A stretch of 64,000 nucleotides of DNA from Prevotella sp. khp7 (GCF_900109055.1 NZ_FOIV01000001.1:540682-604681), one strand, 5' to 3'; shown: positions 37,544 through 47,596, counted from the first letter of the stretch. The notes: a model not told the origin generated them from the letters alone. A program made the numbers and translations.

Positions 37544-38461
37544 TCAGACATTAAAAACAGCCATTTCGTTCGTTAAAAAGGTGTTTTCAAACACACTTTT
37601 TGCTTCTTCAAGCAGCACTGTCTCATCCTCATATCGCGAACTGTAATGACCCAGCAACAGTTTATCCACCCCGGCGTCACGTGCCACCAAAGCGGCCTGG
37701 CGGGCTGTTGAGTGATGGTATTTCTCTGCATTCTGCATATTATCCTCACCATACGTACTCTCATGATAGAGTGTTGTCACCCCTCTCAGTTGTTCATGCA
37801 ACTGGGGCATATAACGGGTGTCTGAGATATAAGCATAGCAACGGGCAGGATCAGCAGGTTTCACGAGTCTGGCATTAGGAATAACCTCACCATCTGCCGT
37901 TATCCAATCTGCGCCATTCTTAATATTACCAACCTGACTGGCAGGAATCTGGTAACAGTCCATCATGTCTCTACGAATATGGGGCAACGACTGTTTCTCC
38001 CTGATCAGATAGCCACAGGTAGGCACACGGTGCTCCAACGGGATGCTCTCCACCGTAATACTGCGATCCTCGTAGACCACTTGTCGTTGTGTAGTATCCA
38101 CAGGATAGAACACGACTTCAAACCCCAAGTCATGGGTGAAGAACTTTATCTGACGTTCGAGCTCTGCCCCCAAAGCCTTCGGACCATGGACATGAAGTTT
38201 AGCCGTTCGCCCTAGAAGTCCAAAGGTTGATATCATACCTATCAGGCCGAAACAATGGTCGCCATGAAGATGAGTGATAAACACATGACTCAGTTTAGTA
38301 AAACGTACCCTACACTTGCGAAGTTGCATCTGGGTGCCTTCCGAGCAGTCGAGCATCAACACTTTCTCACGCACCTCAACAACCTGTGAAGAGGCATGGT
38401 GACGAAGGGTTGGAAGCGCACTGCCACACCCCAATATATGTACTTTAAACGGTTCTGCCAT
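37544..38461 (-). CDS. rnz: Ribonuclease Z
   Basis: 305 residues. Metallo-beta-lactamase-fold endonuclease that trims the 3' end of tRNA precursors. Metal ligands are in VFITHLHGDHCFGLIG, with further ones in YISDTRY, LYHESTYGED and KLLLGHYSSRYED; SSRY and the N-terminal ILGCGSALPT are typical. Its ATG begins on the last base of the preceding stop (TGATG), so it is coupled to the lipoprotein gene. Confidence 0.94.
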   Translation of the reverse strand: MAEPFKVHILGCGSALPTLRHHASSQVVEVREKVLMLDCSEGTQMQLRKCRVRFTKLSHVFITHLHGDHCFGLIGMISTFGLLGRTAKLHVHGPKALGAELERQIKFFTHDLGFEVVFYPVDTTQRQVVYEDRSITVESIPLEHRVPTCGYLIREKQSLPHIRRDMMDCYQIPASQVGNIKNGADWITADGEVIPNARLVKPADPARCYAYISDTRYMPQLHEQLRGVTTLYHESTYGEDNMQNAEKYHHSTARQAALVARDAGVDKLLLGHYSSRYEDETVLLEEAKSVFENTFLTNEMAVFNV

Positions 38462-39156
38462 CAAATCTTATTAAACTCGTCTTGTGTATCTTCTAGCTGA
38501 AGACCACGCAGGTCAGTCTTTTTATTATCCTTATAACGGGTATATTCAAATGTCTCCTCCTCATCGCTCGCCTTGTCAATCGTCTTATACGACAAGGTGT
38601 CGGGTCCCAGCGTCAGGATCTCATACAGATTAAGCTCTTCCTGATCACCGCCCCCTTCACGTACGGAGAGTATCTCTAGCTTTCCATTCACGATTTTCCA
38701 TGTACGATAGAGGATATTTGTCATTTCAATACTTTCTGCGATTCCGCCCTCTTTAATGCGGATACCCACCTCGGCACTACCGTCAATCGGATCGGGCATC
38801 ACCCAGTCGCCCAACAGCGTGTTAAGGTTTATCACCTCTGTAGCTTCCGTTTTCTTCGAATCAGTCATCACTGCCAGTCTGTCACCCGCCTGCAGGCCGC
38901 CAAGCACACGTTCATTCTCCTGGGCATTCACTAGCGACAGGTTCAGCGTATCACCATTGTCTGTTATCAGTTCCAAGGTATTCATAGCTGTTCCTGAGCC
39001 ACACAAGCCATAGATTGTGCGGTCAACAGGAAGTATGTTCTCAACAGAAGCCGAATCCTCTTCCATCATCGTCTGCTGCTGTGAGTTTCCGCCTCCACAA
39101 TAACCCAGCATAAACACCACAGCTATTATTAATACGAAAAAGATTATTTTCTTCAT
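38461..39156 (-). CDS. Lipoprotein with lipocalin-like domain
   Basis: 231 residues. Signal MKKIIFFVLIIAVVFMLGYC with lipobox LGYC, Cys at about residue 20. The mature protein carries a domain LLGDWVMPDPIDGSAEVG, then GIRIKEGG and W-rich strands, the pattern of lipocalin-like proteins common in Bacteroidota. The function is unknown. Start 39156 is used because longer readings overlap MazG. Follows MazG by 13 nt and is coupled to RNase Z by a 1-base overlap. Confidence 0.78.
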   Translation of the reverse strand: MKKIIFFVLIIAVVFMLGYCGGGNSQQQTMMEEDSASVENILPVDRTIYGLCGSGTAMNTLELITDNGDTLNLSLVNAQENERVLGGLQAGDRLAVMTDSKKTEATEVINLNTLLGDWVMPDPIDGSAEVGIRIKEGGIAESIEMTNILYRTWKIVNGKLEILSVREGGGDQEELNLYEILTLGPDTLSYKTIDKASDEEETFEYTRYKDNKKTDLRGLQLEDTQDEFNKI

Positions 39157-39169
39157 ATGGTTTTGGGGT

Positions 39170-40030
39170 TTAGTTGTTCTCTTTTTCCATTCGCTTCGCT
39201 TCTTCCCAAAGGGCATCCATTTCAGACAATGTCATGTCCTTCAAAGGCTTACCGATCTTGATGCTATGCGCCTCAATATAGTTAAAGCGGTTTATAAACT
39301 TACGGTTGGTCATCTCCAACGCATTGTCAGGATTCAGTTTGTATAGACGGGCTGCGTTGATGACCGAAAAGAGGAAGTCACCCAATTCTTTCGTTGAGTT
39401 CTCCTTATCTTCCTTCCGCAGTTCCACTTCCAGTTCGTCAAGTTCCTCACGCACTTTCTTCCATACATCCTGTTTGTCTTCCCAGTCAAAACCCACATTG
39501 CGGGCCTTGTCCTGAATACGATAGGACTTAATCAGACTTGGCAGAGCATCGGGCACACCCGAGAGCACCGACTTATTACCATCTTTCTCCTTCAGTTTAA
39601 TCTGTTCCCAATTCTCAAGCACCTGTGTCACAGTCGACACCTTAGGAGCATCCGCAGAAGAGTCGTCAGGCACATATGGCAGAGGCTTAGGGTCCTCAGC
39701 GTCAACCTGCGACGGGTGGTAAACATGCGGATGACGGGTAATCATCTTCCTTGTCAATGCGTTGCACACGTCAGCCATGTCAAACTGGCTTTTCTCTTCT
39801 GCAATCTTGGCATAGAAACAGATATGCAGTAACACATCCCCCAATTCCTTACAGATATCTGGGATATCATTCTTGATCAGAGCGTCGCAGAGTTCGTAAG
39901 TTTCTTCTATTGTATTGGGTCTCAGGCTCTCATTCGTCTGCTTCTTATCCCATGGACAATTTGCTCTCAACGCATCCAATACGTCAAGAAAACGGCCAAA
40001 AGCCTGCATTTTTTCCTCTTTTGTATGCAT
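39170..40030 (-). CDS. mazG: MazG nucleoside triphosphate pyrophosphohydrolase
   Basis: 286 residues. Two MazG helical domains: the first with CPWDKKQTNESLRPNTIEET, DICKELGDVLLHICFYAKI; the second with the ExxE-type NSTKELGDFLFSVINAARLY. It degrades non-canonical NTPs and may tune (p)ppGpp in other species. Both EExxE metal motifs are seen. Start 40030 (MHTKEEK) is used instead of a TTG nine bases earlier. It begins the three-gene operon with a TATCTTTG box at 40050-40057. Confidence 0.93.
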   Translation of the reverse strand: MHTKEEKMQAFGRFLDVLDALRANCPWDKKQTNESLRPNTIEETYELCDALIKNDIPDICKELGDVLLHICFYAKIAEEKSQFDMADVCNALTRKMITRHPHVYHPSQVDAEDPKPLPYVPDDSSADAPKVSTVTQVLENWEQIKLKEKDGNKSVLSGVPDALPSLIKSYRIQDKARNVGFDWEDKQDVWKKVREELDELEVELRKEDKENSTKELGDFLFSVINAARLYKLNPDNALEMTNRKFINRFNYIEAHSIKIGKPLKDMTLSEMDALWEEAKRMEKENN

Positions 40031-40049
40031 AAAACTCAAATTATTGGGG

Positions 40050-40057
40050 CAAAGATA
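40050..40057 (-). promoter_or_regulatory. -7 box of the mazG operon
   Basis: TATCTTTG on the minus strand, 19 nt before the ATG at 40030. Confidence 0.65.
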
Positions 40058-40079
40058 CGACTTTTCGATGGAATTTTAC

Positions 40080-40087
40080 TAATTTTG
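40080..40087 (+). promoter_or_regulatory. -7 box of valS
   Basis: TAATTTTG, 31 nt before the valS ATG; forms a divergent promoter pair with mazG within 40 bp. Confidence 0.6.
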
Positions 40088-40118
40088 CAGCGATTTTTGG
40101 AAATTATTAAACATATAT

Positions 40119-42824
40119 ATGGAATTAGCAAGTAAATACGACCCAAAAGAGGTCGAATCGAAGTGGTATCAATACTGGCTTGACCACAAGCTGTTTGCCA
40201 GTAAACCCGACGGACGCGAACCCTACACTATCGTGATTCCGCCCCCCAACGTAACAGGTGTGCTCCACATGGGCCACATGCTCAACAACACCATTCAGGA
40301 TATTCTTGTACGCCGTGCCCGTATGGAGGGCAAAAATGCATGTTGGGTGCCAGGCACCGATCATGCCTCTATCGCTACCGAGGCCAAGGTGGTGAAGAAA
40401 CTGGCTGGCGAGGGTATCAAGAAGCACGACCTCACTCGCGAGCAGTTCCTCGAGCATGCTTGGGATTGGACCCACGAGCATGGTGGCATCATTCTGAAGC
40501 AGCTCCGCCGACTAGGTGCCAGCTGCGACTGGGACCGCACAGCCTTCACTATGGACGAGAAGCGTTCTGAGAGTGTCATCAAAGTGTTCGTCGACCTCTA
40601 CAACAAAGGCCTCATCTATCGTGGCCTGCGCATGGTAAACTGGGACCCCAAGGCTCTCACCGCTCTGTCTACCGAGGAAGTCATCTATAAAGAGGAGCAG
40701 AGCCATCTGTTCCACCTTAAATATTATGTAGACGGTTTGAAGGCCCTCGACAAAGAGGAAGCCCTGAAGGCCGAAGGCAACATCATCCACAAAGACGAGA
40801 AAGGTTACTACGCAGTCGTAGCCACCACACGTCCTGAGACCATCATGGGCGACACCGCTATGTGTATCAACCCCAAGGATCCGAAGAACCAGTGGCTGAA
40901 GGGCCGCAAGGTTATTGTTCCTCTGGTAAACCGTGTCATCCCCGTCATCGAAGACCGTTATGTAGACATCGAGTTCGGTACAGGTTGCTTGAAGGTAACA
41001 CCTGCCCACGACACCAACGACTATATGTTGGGTAAGAGCCACAAGCTGGAGACCATCGATATCTTTAATGCCGATGGTACCATCTCAGACCAGAGCCCCA
41101 TCTACGTGGGCATGGATCGCTTCGACTGTCGTAAGCAGATCAGCAAGGACCTTCAGGAAGCTGGCCTGATGGAGCGCATCGAAGACTATACTAATAAGGT
41201 GGGCTATTCAGAGCGCAATCCTGATACCGCCATCGAGCCACGTCTCTCTATGCAGTGGTTCCTTTCTATGCAGCACTTCGCCGACATCGCTCTGCCACCA
41301 GTAATGAACGATCAGTTGAAGTTCTATCCTGCCAAATACAAGAACACCTATAAGAACTGGCTCGAGAACATCCAAGATTGGTGTATCTCACGTCAGCTCT
41401 GGTGGGGGCACCGTATTCCCGCTTATTATTATAACGGTCAAGACGACTATGTAGTGGCCGAAACTCGTGAGGAGGCTCTGAAGCTGGCACAGCAGAAAGA
41501 TCCGAAGGTGACCGATACCGACCTGCGTCAGGACGAGGACGCCCTCGACACTTGGTTCTCTTCATGGCTTTGGCCTATCTCGCTCTTCGACGGTATAAAC
41601 AATCCCGGCAACGAGGAGATTAAGTACTACTACCCCACCTCAGATCTCGTAACAGGTCCGGATATCATTTTCTTCTGGGTTGCCCGTATGATTATGGCTG
41701 GATATGAGTATATCGGTGATATGCCATTCAAGAATGTATACTTCACTGGTATCGTTCGTGACAAGCTTGGTCGTAAGATGTCAAAGTCACTTGGCAACTC
41801 GCCCGATCCTATCGAGCTTATCGAGAAGTTCGGTGCCGACGGTGTGCGTATGGGTATGATGCTCTCAGCCCCCGCAGGCAACGATATTCTTTTCGACGAG
41901 GCCCTCTGCGAACAGGGACGTAACTTCAACAATAAGATTTGGAACGCCTTCCGTTTGGTTAAGGGTTGGAAGGTGGCCGACATCGAGCAGCCCGAGGCTG
42001 GCAAGGTGGCAACCAAATGGTTTGAGGCCAAGCTCCGTCAGACCAACGACGAGGTGAACGACCTCTTCAAGAAATACCGTATCTCTGAAGCCCTGATGGC
42101 TGTCTACAAGCTCTTCTGGGACGAGTTCTCAAGCTGGTACCTTGAGATGGTGAAGCCCGCTTATATCAATGGTGAACCACAGCCCATCGACAAGCAGACC
42201 TACGACAAGACCCTCGAGTTCTTCGAGATTCTGCTCAAAATGCTCCACCCGTTCATGCCATTCATCACCGAGGAGCTGTGGCAGTACCTCTACGATCGCA
42301 ACGAAGGCGAGAGCATTATGCGAGTAAGCCTGAAGCTCGACACGCCCACCAAGGCCGACGACGAGCTGACCGCCCAGATTGAGAATGTAAAGCAGATTGT
42401 ATCTGGTGTTCGTATGGTTCGTAACCAGAAGAACATTGCTCCTAAGGAGCAGCTCGATCTGCAGGTTGTTGGCAAGAACGATTATGAGGCCTTCAACGCC
42501 GTCATCATCAAGATGGCCAACCTGAACGCCATCAACGTGGTAACCGAAAAGGACGCCACTGCTTCTGCCTTCATGGTAGGCACCGACGAGTTCGCTGTTC
42601 CTGTTGGTGATATGATTGATGTTGAGGCAGAGATTGCCAAGATGGAGGCTCAGCTCCAGCACCTCGAAGGTTTCCTGGCTGGGGTGAAGAAGAAACTCAG
42701 CAATGAGCGTTTCGTAGCCAACGCCCCAGAACAAGTGGTAGCTCTCGAACGAAAAAAGCAGAGCGACTCTGAAGAAAAGATTGCTGCTCTGAAAGAAAGC
42801 ATCGCAGCACTCAGAAATAAATAA
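40119..42824 (+). CDS. valS: Valyl-tRNA synthetase
   Basis: 901 residues. Class I enzyme: the HIGH-type motif is [13 protein letters not shown] near residue 45, and KMSKS is in [14 protein letters not shown] at about 553-557. The editing (CP1) domain with [13 protein letters not shown] is present and the C-terminal end forms the usual ValS coiled coil (residues 830-901). It charges tRNA-Val with valine. Monocistronic, with a strong terminator right after it. No T-box or other leader was recognised. Confidence 0.97.
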   Translation: MELASKYDPKEVESKWYQYWLDHKLFASKPDGREPYTIVIPPPNVTGVLHMGHMLNNTIQDILVRRARMEGKNACWVPGTDHASIATEAKVVKKLAGEGIKKHDLTREQFLEHAWDWTHEHGGIILKQLRRLGASCDWDRTAFTMDEKRSESVIKVFVDLYNKGLIYRGLRMVNWDPKALTALSTEEVIYKEEQSHLFHLKYYVDGLKALDKEEALKAEGNIIHKDEKGYYAVVATTRPETIMGDTAMCINPKDPKNQWLKGRKVIVPLVNRVIPVIEDRYVDIEFGTGCLKVTPAHDTNDYMLGKSHKLETIDIFNADGTISDQSPIYVGMDRFDCRKQISKDLQEAGLMERIEDYTNKVGYSERNPDTAIEPRLSMQWFLSMQHFADIALPPVMNDQLKFYPAKYKNTYKNWLENIQDWCISRQLWWGHRIPAYYYNGQDDYVVAETREEALKLAQQKDPKVTDTDLRQDEDALDTWFSSWLWPISLFDGINNPGNEEIKYYYPTSDLVTGPDIIFFWVARMIMAGYEYIGDMPFKNVYFTGIVRDKLGRKMSKSLGNSPDPIELIEKFGADGVRMGMMLSAPAGNDILFDEALCEQGRNFNNKIWNAFRLVKGWKVADIEQPEAGKVATKWFEAKLRQTNDEVNDLFKKYRISEALMAVYKLFWDEFSSWYLEMVKPAYINGEPQPIDKQTYDKTLEFFEILLKMLHPFMPFITEELWQYLYDRNEGESIMRVSLKLDTPTKADDELTAQIENVKQIVSGVRMVRNQKNIAPKEQLDLQVVGKNDYEAFNAVIIKMANLNAINVVTEKDATASAFMVGTDEFAVPVGDMIDVEAEIAKMEAQLQHLEGFLAGVKKKLSNERFVANAPEQVVALERKKQSDSEEKIAALKESIAALRNK

Positions 42825-42830
42825 ATCAAT

Positions 42831-42866
42831 TAACTCCCCGTCAAATTAGCGGGGAGTTATTTTTTC
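42831..42866 (+). terminator. Intrinsic terminator of valS
   Basis: TAACTCCCCG (42831-42840) and CGGGGAGTTA (42850-42859): a 10-bp stem with 9-nt loop, then TTTTTT. Confidence 0.92.
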
Positions 42867-42909
42867 CCCACACTTCTTTTTCATCCAACCTATCCTGCGC
42901 TGAATAAAC

Positions 42910-43019
42910 ATTTCCAGTTTTTGTTCCAATGTCTGGTACTCCGGGTACCACCTATGTATACTCCGAATGCCAACGTTTGAACCTCGGAGTGCAAACGATC
43001 TGCACTACTGGTGCCAACG
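42910..43019 (+). repeat. Degenerate 22-bp-period repeat array B
   Basis: Five 22-base units starting at 42910, 42932, 42954, 42976 and 42998. Units 3-5 end in TGCCAACG, TGCAAACG and TGCCAACG exactly 22 bases apart, and units 2-3 share TACTCCG in phase; unit 1 ends TTCCAATG. Inverted repeats also fall here: ACTCCGA/TCGGAGT (42959-42990), GTGCA/TGCAC and CTGGT/ACCAG. The array lies between the valS terminator and the terminator of the convergent operon, so it is probably not transcribed by either. Confidence 0.7.
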
Positions 43020-43038
43020 ACCAGGACCAGTTAAAAAG

Positions 43039-43073
43039 ACACCCCCGCCCACATTAGCTGTGGGTGGGGGTGT
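43039..43073 (-). terminator. Intrinsic terminator of the bamD-rpoZ-DUF4293 operon
   Basis: ACACCCCCGCCCAC (43039-43052) pairs with GTGGGTGGGGGTGT (43060-43073) with one G-T wobble, loop 7 nt; the minus strand continues in CTTTTTAA. Confidence 0.88.
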
Positions 43074-43098
43074 TGAATTGCTTGGATATTATATGATC

Positions 43099-43560
43099 CT
43101 ATCTGATGCGATCCATTGAGCGGACGAGCTTCTCATCGGCCTTGATGGCGCGATGAGCCATCATGTAGAGGATGAGAGCAATGGCTGGGAGAACAGCCGG
43201 CCATGTGGGACGGAAAGACACCATACCCCACGACTTATCCCCAACAGTCTGACCAACCACGAAATAGCAGACATACCATCCAGCGATAAGTAAGGCATTG
43301 AACAAGCAGAACACAGCCTGTATCTTGCGATTACGATAGAGGAAGATGGCATAGGTTCCCAATACTGCCGTTGGCAACAGGACAGCCAAGAGAGGCCACG
43401 TATCGAAATGATACTTGCCAAAGGGATCGGTGAACCACAGATTATATACACGAGCCACCTCAAGACCTGCGGCCTTGAAAGAGCCAATCTGCATACAAAG
43501 ACAAATGACGGTCATCACAATGGCCGCCAAGAGATATAGGGTTTGCTTACGCTGAATCAT
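43099..43560 (-). CDS. DUF4293-family membrane protein
   Basis: 153 residues with four membrane helices; the start MIQRKQTLYLLAAIVMTVIC and the ending DEKLVRSMDRIR are family hallmarks. It is known only from Bacteroidota and has no assigned function. Its constant place downstream of rpoZ and bamD suggests an envelope role. 6 nt after rpoZ. Confidence 0.9.
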   Translation of the reverse strand: MIQRKQTLYLLAAIVMTVICLCMQIGSFKAAGLEVARVYNLWFTDPFGKYHFDTWPLLAVLLPTAVLGTYAIFLYRNRKIQAVFCLFNALLIAGWYVCYFVVGQTVGDKSWGMVSFRPTWPAVLPAIALILYMMAHRAIKADEKLVRSMDRIR

Positions 43561-43566
43561 AACGGT

Positions 43567-43899
43567 TTAGTTCTCCTGATTCTCACGGGCAGGATCACGC
43601 CAGTAGACCTTGTCCTCTACAAATTCCTGAGTAGCGAGGAGTGTTGGCTTTGGCAACTTCTCGTAGTAACGTGAGATCTCTATCTGCTCACGGTTCTCAA
43701 ATACCTCCTCAAGAGAATCGCTATATGAAGCAAACTCTGCCAACTTCTTAGACAGATCTTCCTTAATCTGTAAACTAATCTGGTTAGCGCGCTTCGAAAT
43801 AATGGCTACGCTCTCATAGATATTGTCTGTATCGTCACAGAGATCCATGATGTTACGTGTAACGGTGTTTACCGGTGCTTTTGACTTCTTGTAATCCAT
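43567..43899 (-). CDS. rpoZ: RNA polymerase omega subunit (Bacteroidota type)
   Basis: 110 residues. The segment NIYESVAIISKRANQISLQIKEDLSKKL matches the omega family core (here shown in two pieces: NIYESVAIISKRANQI and KEDLSKKLAEF), with an extended C-terminus usual in the phylum. It helps assemble the beta' subunit. 3 nt after bamD. Confidence 0.88.
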   Translation of the reverse strand: MDYKKSKAPVNTVTRNIMDLCDDTDNIYESVAIISKRANQISLQIKEDLSKKLAEFASYSDSLEEVFENREQIEISRYYEKLPKPTLLATQEFVEDKVYWRDPARENQEN

Positions 43900-43902
43900 A
43901 TT

Positions 43903-44730
43903 CTAATCTTTAATAACTTTCTTGCATTTAACGATATATTTCTCGGCTGTCTCTACATTCTTCGACTCAGGGAACTCATTGATGAATCCATAGCACTCAT
44001 CTTCAGCGTCGCGATAACGATCCAGACGCTTCTCCTCTGAGCTGTTCTCGGCCAATTGGAACTTACTCTTCATAATGAGTAGCATAAACTGCTCGCGCTC
44101 AGTGCAATAGGGATAGTTCTTAAGGGCATTCTGAGCTGTAACAATACAAGCGGTATAGTTGCTTTCCTCGTTGGAATTGATATTACCGAAGTAACCACCG
44201 AGATTATAATAGAGCTCTGCAGAGAGTAATTCTTTCTGAATGAGTTTGTCGTGCAGTTCATAAAGTCTATCCTGAGCCTGCGGCCTGAGCTTCGAGTCGG
44301 GATACAGGTCGATAAACTGCTGATAGGCCGTGATAGCGCCATTGGTGGGCGACTGGTCGAGACGTGGCTCTGGGGCACTCTGATAGAGTGACTGGCCAAC
44401 ATAGAAAGCAGCAGGCTCAGCATAGACCCCACGCGGATAGCTTGAACAGGATTTCTTAAACGTTTCCGATGCAGCCTCGTAGTCAAAGTTGCAATACTGA
44501 GCCATAGCAAGCATATAGAGACACTCTTGAGCTTCGTCGCTTCCCTTCTTGATGGTGACGAGTTCCTCCAACAGAGTAACAGCCTGCTGATACTTGCCGC
44601 GGGCGAAACACTCTTTGGCGAATTCGTACTTAACATCAGTGTCGCCATACTTATATACAGCATTGAATTCTGATGCGCAACCGCTCATCAGGAAAACGAC
44701 ACACGAGAGTATAATGATACCTTTCTTCAT
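43903..44730 (-). CDS. bamD: Outer-membrane protein assembly lipoprotein BamD
   Basis: 275 residues. Lipoprotein signal MKKGIIILSCVVFLMSGC, Cys at residue 18. The mature protein is TPR-like, with repeats such as YEFAKECFARGKYQQAVTLL, QFIDLYPDSKLRPQAQ and GFINEFPESKNVETAEKYI. BamD is the essential partner of BamA in folding outer-membrane beta barrels. The start 44730 follows a TAACTTTG box at 44740-44747; the earlier in-frame start includes that box. First gene of the operon. Confidence 0.93.
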   Translation of the reverse strand: MKKGIIILSCVVFLMSGCASEFNAVYKYGDTDVKYEFAKECFARGKYQQAVTLLEELVTIKKGSDEAQECLYMLAMAQYCNFDYEAASETFKKSCSSYPRGVYAEPAAFYVGQSLYQSAPEPRLDQSPTNGAITAYQQFIDLYPDSKLRPQAQDRLYELHDKLIQKELLSAELYYNLGGYFGNINSNEESNYTACIVTAQNALKNYPYCTEREQFMLLIMKSKFQLAENSSEEKRLDRYRDAEDECYGFINEFPESKNVETAEKYIVKCKKVIKD

Positions 44731-44739
44731 ATCGGGGTG

Positions 44740-44747
44740 CAAAGTTA
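44740..44747 (-). promoter_or_regulatory. -7 box of the bamD operon
   Basis: TAACTTTG on the minus strand, 9 nt before the ATG at 44730, so the leader is very short. Confidence 0.6.
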
Positions 44748-44821
44748 CGACATTTCGGCAAAATAACAAAGTATTTTATAAAAATTATGAATTGCGCGCA
44801 GGTAATTTTGAAATATTTATG

Positions 44822-44829
44822 TATCTTTG
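44822..44829 (+). promoter_or_regulatory. -7 box of uvrB
   Basis: TATCTTTG ends 9 nt before the ATG at 44839. It overlaps the TTG that a longer reading would use, so it fixes the start. Confidence 0.65.
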
Positions 44830-44838
44830 CGCCCTGAT

Positions 44839-46875
44839 ATGGGTAAATTCATACTTTCATCTGACTATAAGCCAACAGGCGATCAGCCTGAGGCTATCCG
44901 ACAACTGACTGAAGGATTGGAACGTGGAGACCGGGCACAGGTGCTGTTAGGTGTTACGGGGTCTGGTAAGACGTTTACGATGGCTAACGTCATTGCCAAC
45001 CGCAACCGTCCTACACTGATTCTAAGTCACAACAAGACGCTTGCCGCCCAGCTTTACGAAGAGATGAAAGGCTTCTTCCCGGAAAACGCCGTCGAGTATT
45101 ATGTCAGCTATTATGACTATTACCAACCAGAGGCTTATCTTCCTACGACAGACACCTATATCGAGAAAGACCTGGCCATCAACGACGAGATAGACCGTTT
45201 GCGCCTCTCGGCCGTATCAAACCTGCTTTCTGGAAGAAACGATGTCATCGTCGTATCATCTGTCTCATGTATCTATGGTATGGGAAGTCCAGTTGCCTTA
45301 CAGGAGAACGTGATAGAACTTCACGTAGGGCAGAAGATAGACCGCAACGTGTTGTTAAGAAAATTAGTTCAGTCTCTCTATATCAGAAACGACCTTGACC
45401 TGCAACGAGGAAACTTCCGTGTGAAGGGCGACACGATAGATATTGCAATGGCCTACAGCGAGGTGGTTCTCCGCGTTACCTTCTGGGACGACGAGATTGA
45501 CGCCCTCGAAGAGATGGATGCCGTGACCTTCGATCGTCTGGCCAGCTTCGAGGAATACAAACTATATCCCGCCAACCTGTTCATGACATCCAAGGAGCAG
45601 ACAGACATTGCCATCCGCCAGATTCAGGACGATCTAGTGAAACAGGTGGCATTCTTTGAGGAGATGGGTGATGGCATCAAGGCGCAACGCATCAAAGAGC
45701 GTGTGGAGTATGATATGGAGATGATCAAGGAACTAGGGCATTGCTCTGGCATTGAAAACTACAGCCGTTATTTCGATGGGCGTCAGGCTGGTGAACGTCC
45801 TTATTGCCTACTCGATTTCTTCCCTAACGATTATCTGCTATTCATCGATGAGAGCCACGTATCTGTGCCTCAGATTAATGCCATGTATGGTGGCGACAGA
45901 AGTCGCAAGCAGAACTTGGTGGAATATGGTTTCCGCCTGCCCGCGGCTTTCGACAATCGTCCCTTGAAGTTTGAGGAGTTTCAGGCGGAAGTGAATCAGG
46001 TAATCTACGTGAGCGCAACCCCTGCCGACTACGAGTTGGATGAGGCAGAAGGCATTGTGGTCGAGCAGGTTATCCGTCCTACAGGATTACTTGACCCCGA
46101 GATAGAAGTACGCCCCAGCGAACACCAGATAGACGATTTACTCGACGAGATTGTAACCCGTAGAAATAGAGGCGAACGCGTATTAGTTACGACCTTGACC
46201 AAACGCATGGCTGAGGAAATGAGCGAATTCTTATTGAATCATGGCGTCAACACCGCCTATATTCATAGCGACGTGGCTACATTGGATCGCGTGAAAATAC
46301 TAAGCGACCTCCGCCAAGGAGTTTACGACGTACTTGTCGGTGTCAACCTTTTGCGTGAAGGACTCGACTTGCCAGAGGTATCGTTGGTGGCTATCCTTGA
46401 TGCTGACAAGGAAGGTTTCCTGCGTAGCCATCGCAGTCTGACCCAGACTGCAGGACGGGCCGCCCGTAATGTGAATGGTAAAGTAATCATGTATGCTGAT
46501 ACCATAACAACATCAATGCAACTCACAATAGATGAGACCCGTCGCAGACGTGAGAAGCAGATGCATTATAACGAGGTGAACCACATCACTCCGAAACAGA
46601 TTGTGAAGAACCTGACATTCAACGCCCTGCAGAAAGATGACCGTGCAGATGTAAAGGAATTGAAACGCGCTTCTAGTATGGCGGCTGATAGTGCAATTAC
46701 TGGTATGATGGCAGCAGACCCGATTGTGGAGCGCATGACGCGCCAGCAATTGGAGAAGAGTATTGCCGAGACAACTCGTCTGATGAAAGAGGCCGCCAAG
46801 AACCTCGAGTTCCTGCAGGCCGCCCAATATCGCGATGAAATCATCCGTTTACAGAAAGAACTGGAGATGAAGTAA
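44839..46875 (+). CDS. uvrB: UvrABC system protein B
   Basis: 678 residues. Damage-verifying helicase of nucleotide excision repair. Walker A is GVTGSGKTF at about residues 38-46, the beta-hairpin follows in SYYDYYQPEAYLPTTDTYIE, and DESH is in LFIDESHVSVPQ; helicase motif VI is QTAGRAARN. The C-terminal UVR domain (EKSIAETTRLMKEAAKNLEF) binds UvrC. No SOS box was recognised in the short promoter region. Confidence 0.96.
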   Translation: MGKFILSSDYKPTGDQPEAIRQLTEGLERGDRAQVLLGVTGSGKTFTMANVIANRNRPTLILSHNKTLAAQLYEEMKGFFPENAVEYYVSYYDYYQPEAYLPTTDTYIEKDLAINDEIDRLRLSAVSNLLSGRNDVIVVSSVSCIYGMGSPVALQENVIELHVGQKIDRNVLLRKLVQSLYIRNDLDLQRGNFRVKGDTIDIAMAYSEVVLRVTFWDDEIDALEEMDAVTFDRLASFEEYKLYPANLFMTSKEQTDIAIRQIQDDLVKQVAFFEEMGDGIKAQRIKERVEYDMEMIKELGHCSGIENYSRYFDGRQAGERPYCLLDFFPNDYLLFIDESHVSVPQINAMYGGDRSRKQNLVEYGFRLPAAFDNRPLKFEEFQAEVNQVIYVSATPADYELDEAEGIVVEQVIRPTGLLDPEIEVRPSEHQIDDLLDEIVTRRNRGERVLVTTLTKRMAEEMSEFLLNHGVNTAYIHSDVATLDRVKILSDLRQGVYDVLVGVNLLREGLDLPEVSLVAILDADKEGFLRSHRSLTQTAGRAARNVNGKVIMYADTITTSMQLTIDETRRRREKQMHYNEVNHITPKQIVKNLTFNALQKDDRADVKELKRASSMAADSAITGMMAADPIVERMTRQQLEKSIAETTRLMKEAAKNLEFLQAAQYRDEIIRLQKELEMK

Positions 46876-46940
46876 AAGGTTCAAAAGGTAAAAAAGTAAA
46901 AAAGTAAAGGCCTTTCCTTTATTATATCATTCTTTTTATG

Positions 46941-46948
46941 TATTTTTG
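46941..46948 (+). promoter_or_regulatory. -7 box of the DUF4468-porin operon
   Basis: TATTTTTG, 27 nt before the ATG at 46976. Just upstream, 46877-46918 is a low-complexity stretch with repeated GTAAAAAA. Confidence 0.6.
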
Positions 46949-46975
46949 CACCCATCTATTGTAAATTAAGTAAAG

Positions 46976-47593
46976 ATGAAAAAGGTTTTGATAGCCCTCA
47001 TGATGCTGATGCCCATGCTGGCAACGGCTCAGGACAATACTTGGGAGAGAATAGAACAGGAACCTGTTGAAAAGGAAAATCCTGACGCTAAGTATTTGGT
47101 AAAGAACGCTGTACCAGAAGTTGACGGTGTTGTATGCTTCACAACTACCATTCAAGCTCCAGGAAAGAACGCCAACCAGATTTATCAGACTCTGCTCAAA
47201 CAGATGGAGAAGATGACCAAGGAGCCCAATCAGATTGCCAACAGTATTGTAGCAGTTAAGAACGAAGAGAAGCATGAGCTTGGAGCTGCCTACCACGAGT
47301 GGCTGGTATTCAAGAACACCGCCTTGTCTATAGATCAGACCCAGTTTAACTTCCAGATTCTCGTTAATTGTAGCGACGGTCAGGCAGACGTAAAGATAAC
47401 CCGTATCTCTTACGACTATGATACAGACCGTAAACCTATTCACTACAAGGCCGAGGAATGGATTACCGACCAATATGCAGTGAACAAGAAGCACACAAAG
47501 CTCTACCCTATCTCTGGTAAGTTCCGTCGCAAGACTATCGATCGCAAAGATTTCATTTTTAAGAAGTTTGAAACACTCCTGAACGAAAAATAA
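46976..47593 (+). CDS. DUF4468-domain secreted protein
   Basis: 205 residues. Signal peptide MKKVLIALMMLMPMLATA, then the domain starting KYLVKNAVPEVDGVVCFTTT, a Bacteroidota family with a TBP-like fold of unknown function. Second half carries RISYDYDTDRKP and ends in a helical FIFKKFETLL. Likely periplasmic. It opens an operon with a 54-residue membrane protein (3-nt gap) and a porin. Confidence 0.82.
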   Translation: MKKVLIALMMLMPMLATAQDNTWERIEQEPVEKENPDAKYLVKNAVPEVDGVVCFTTTIQAPGKNANQIYQTLLKQMEKMTKEPNQIANSIVAVKNEEKHELGAAYHEWLVFKNTALSIDQTQFNFQILVNCSDGQADVKITRISYDYDTDRKPIHYKAEEWITDQYAVNKKHTKLYPISGKFRRKTIDRKDFIFKKFETLLNEK

Positions 47594-47596
47594 TCA

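Noticed and set aside
46877..46918. Run of GTAAAAAA repeats after uvrB.
   Set aside because: Low-complexity A-rich repeat of a kind common between genes in this group; no period that matches the 22-bp arrays.
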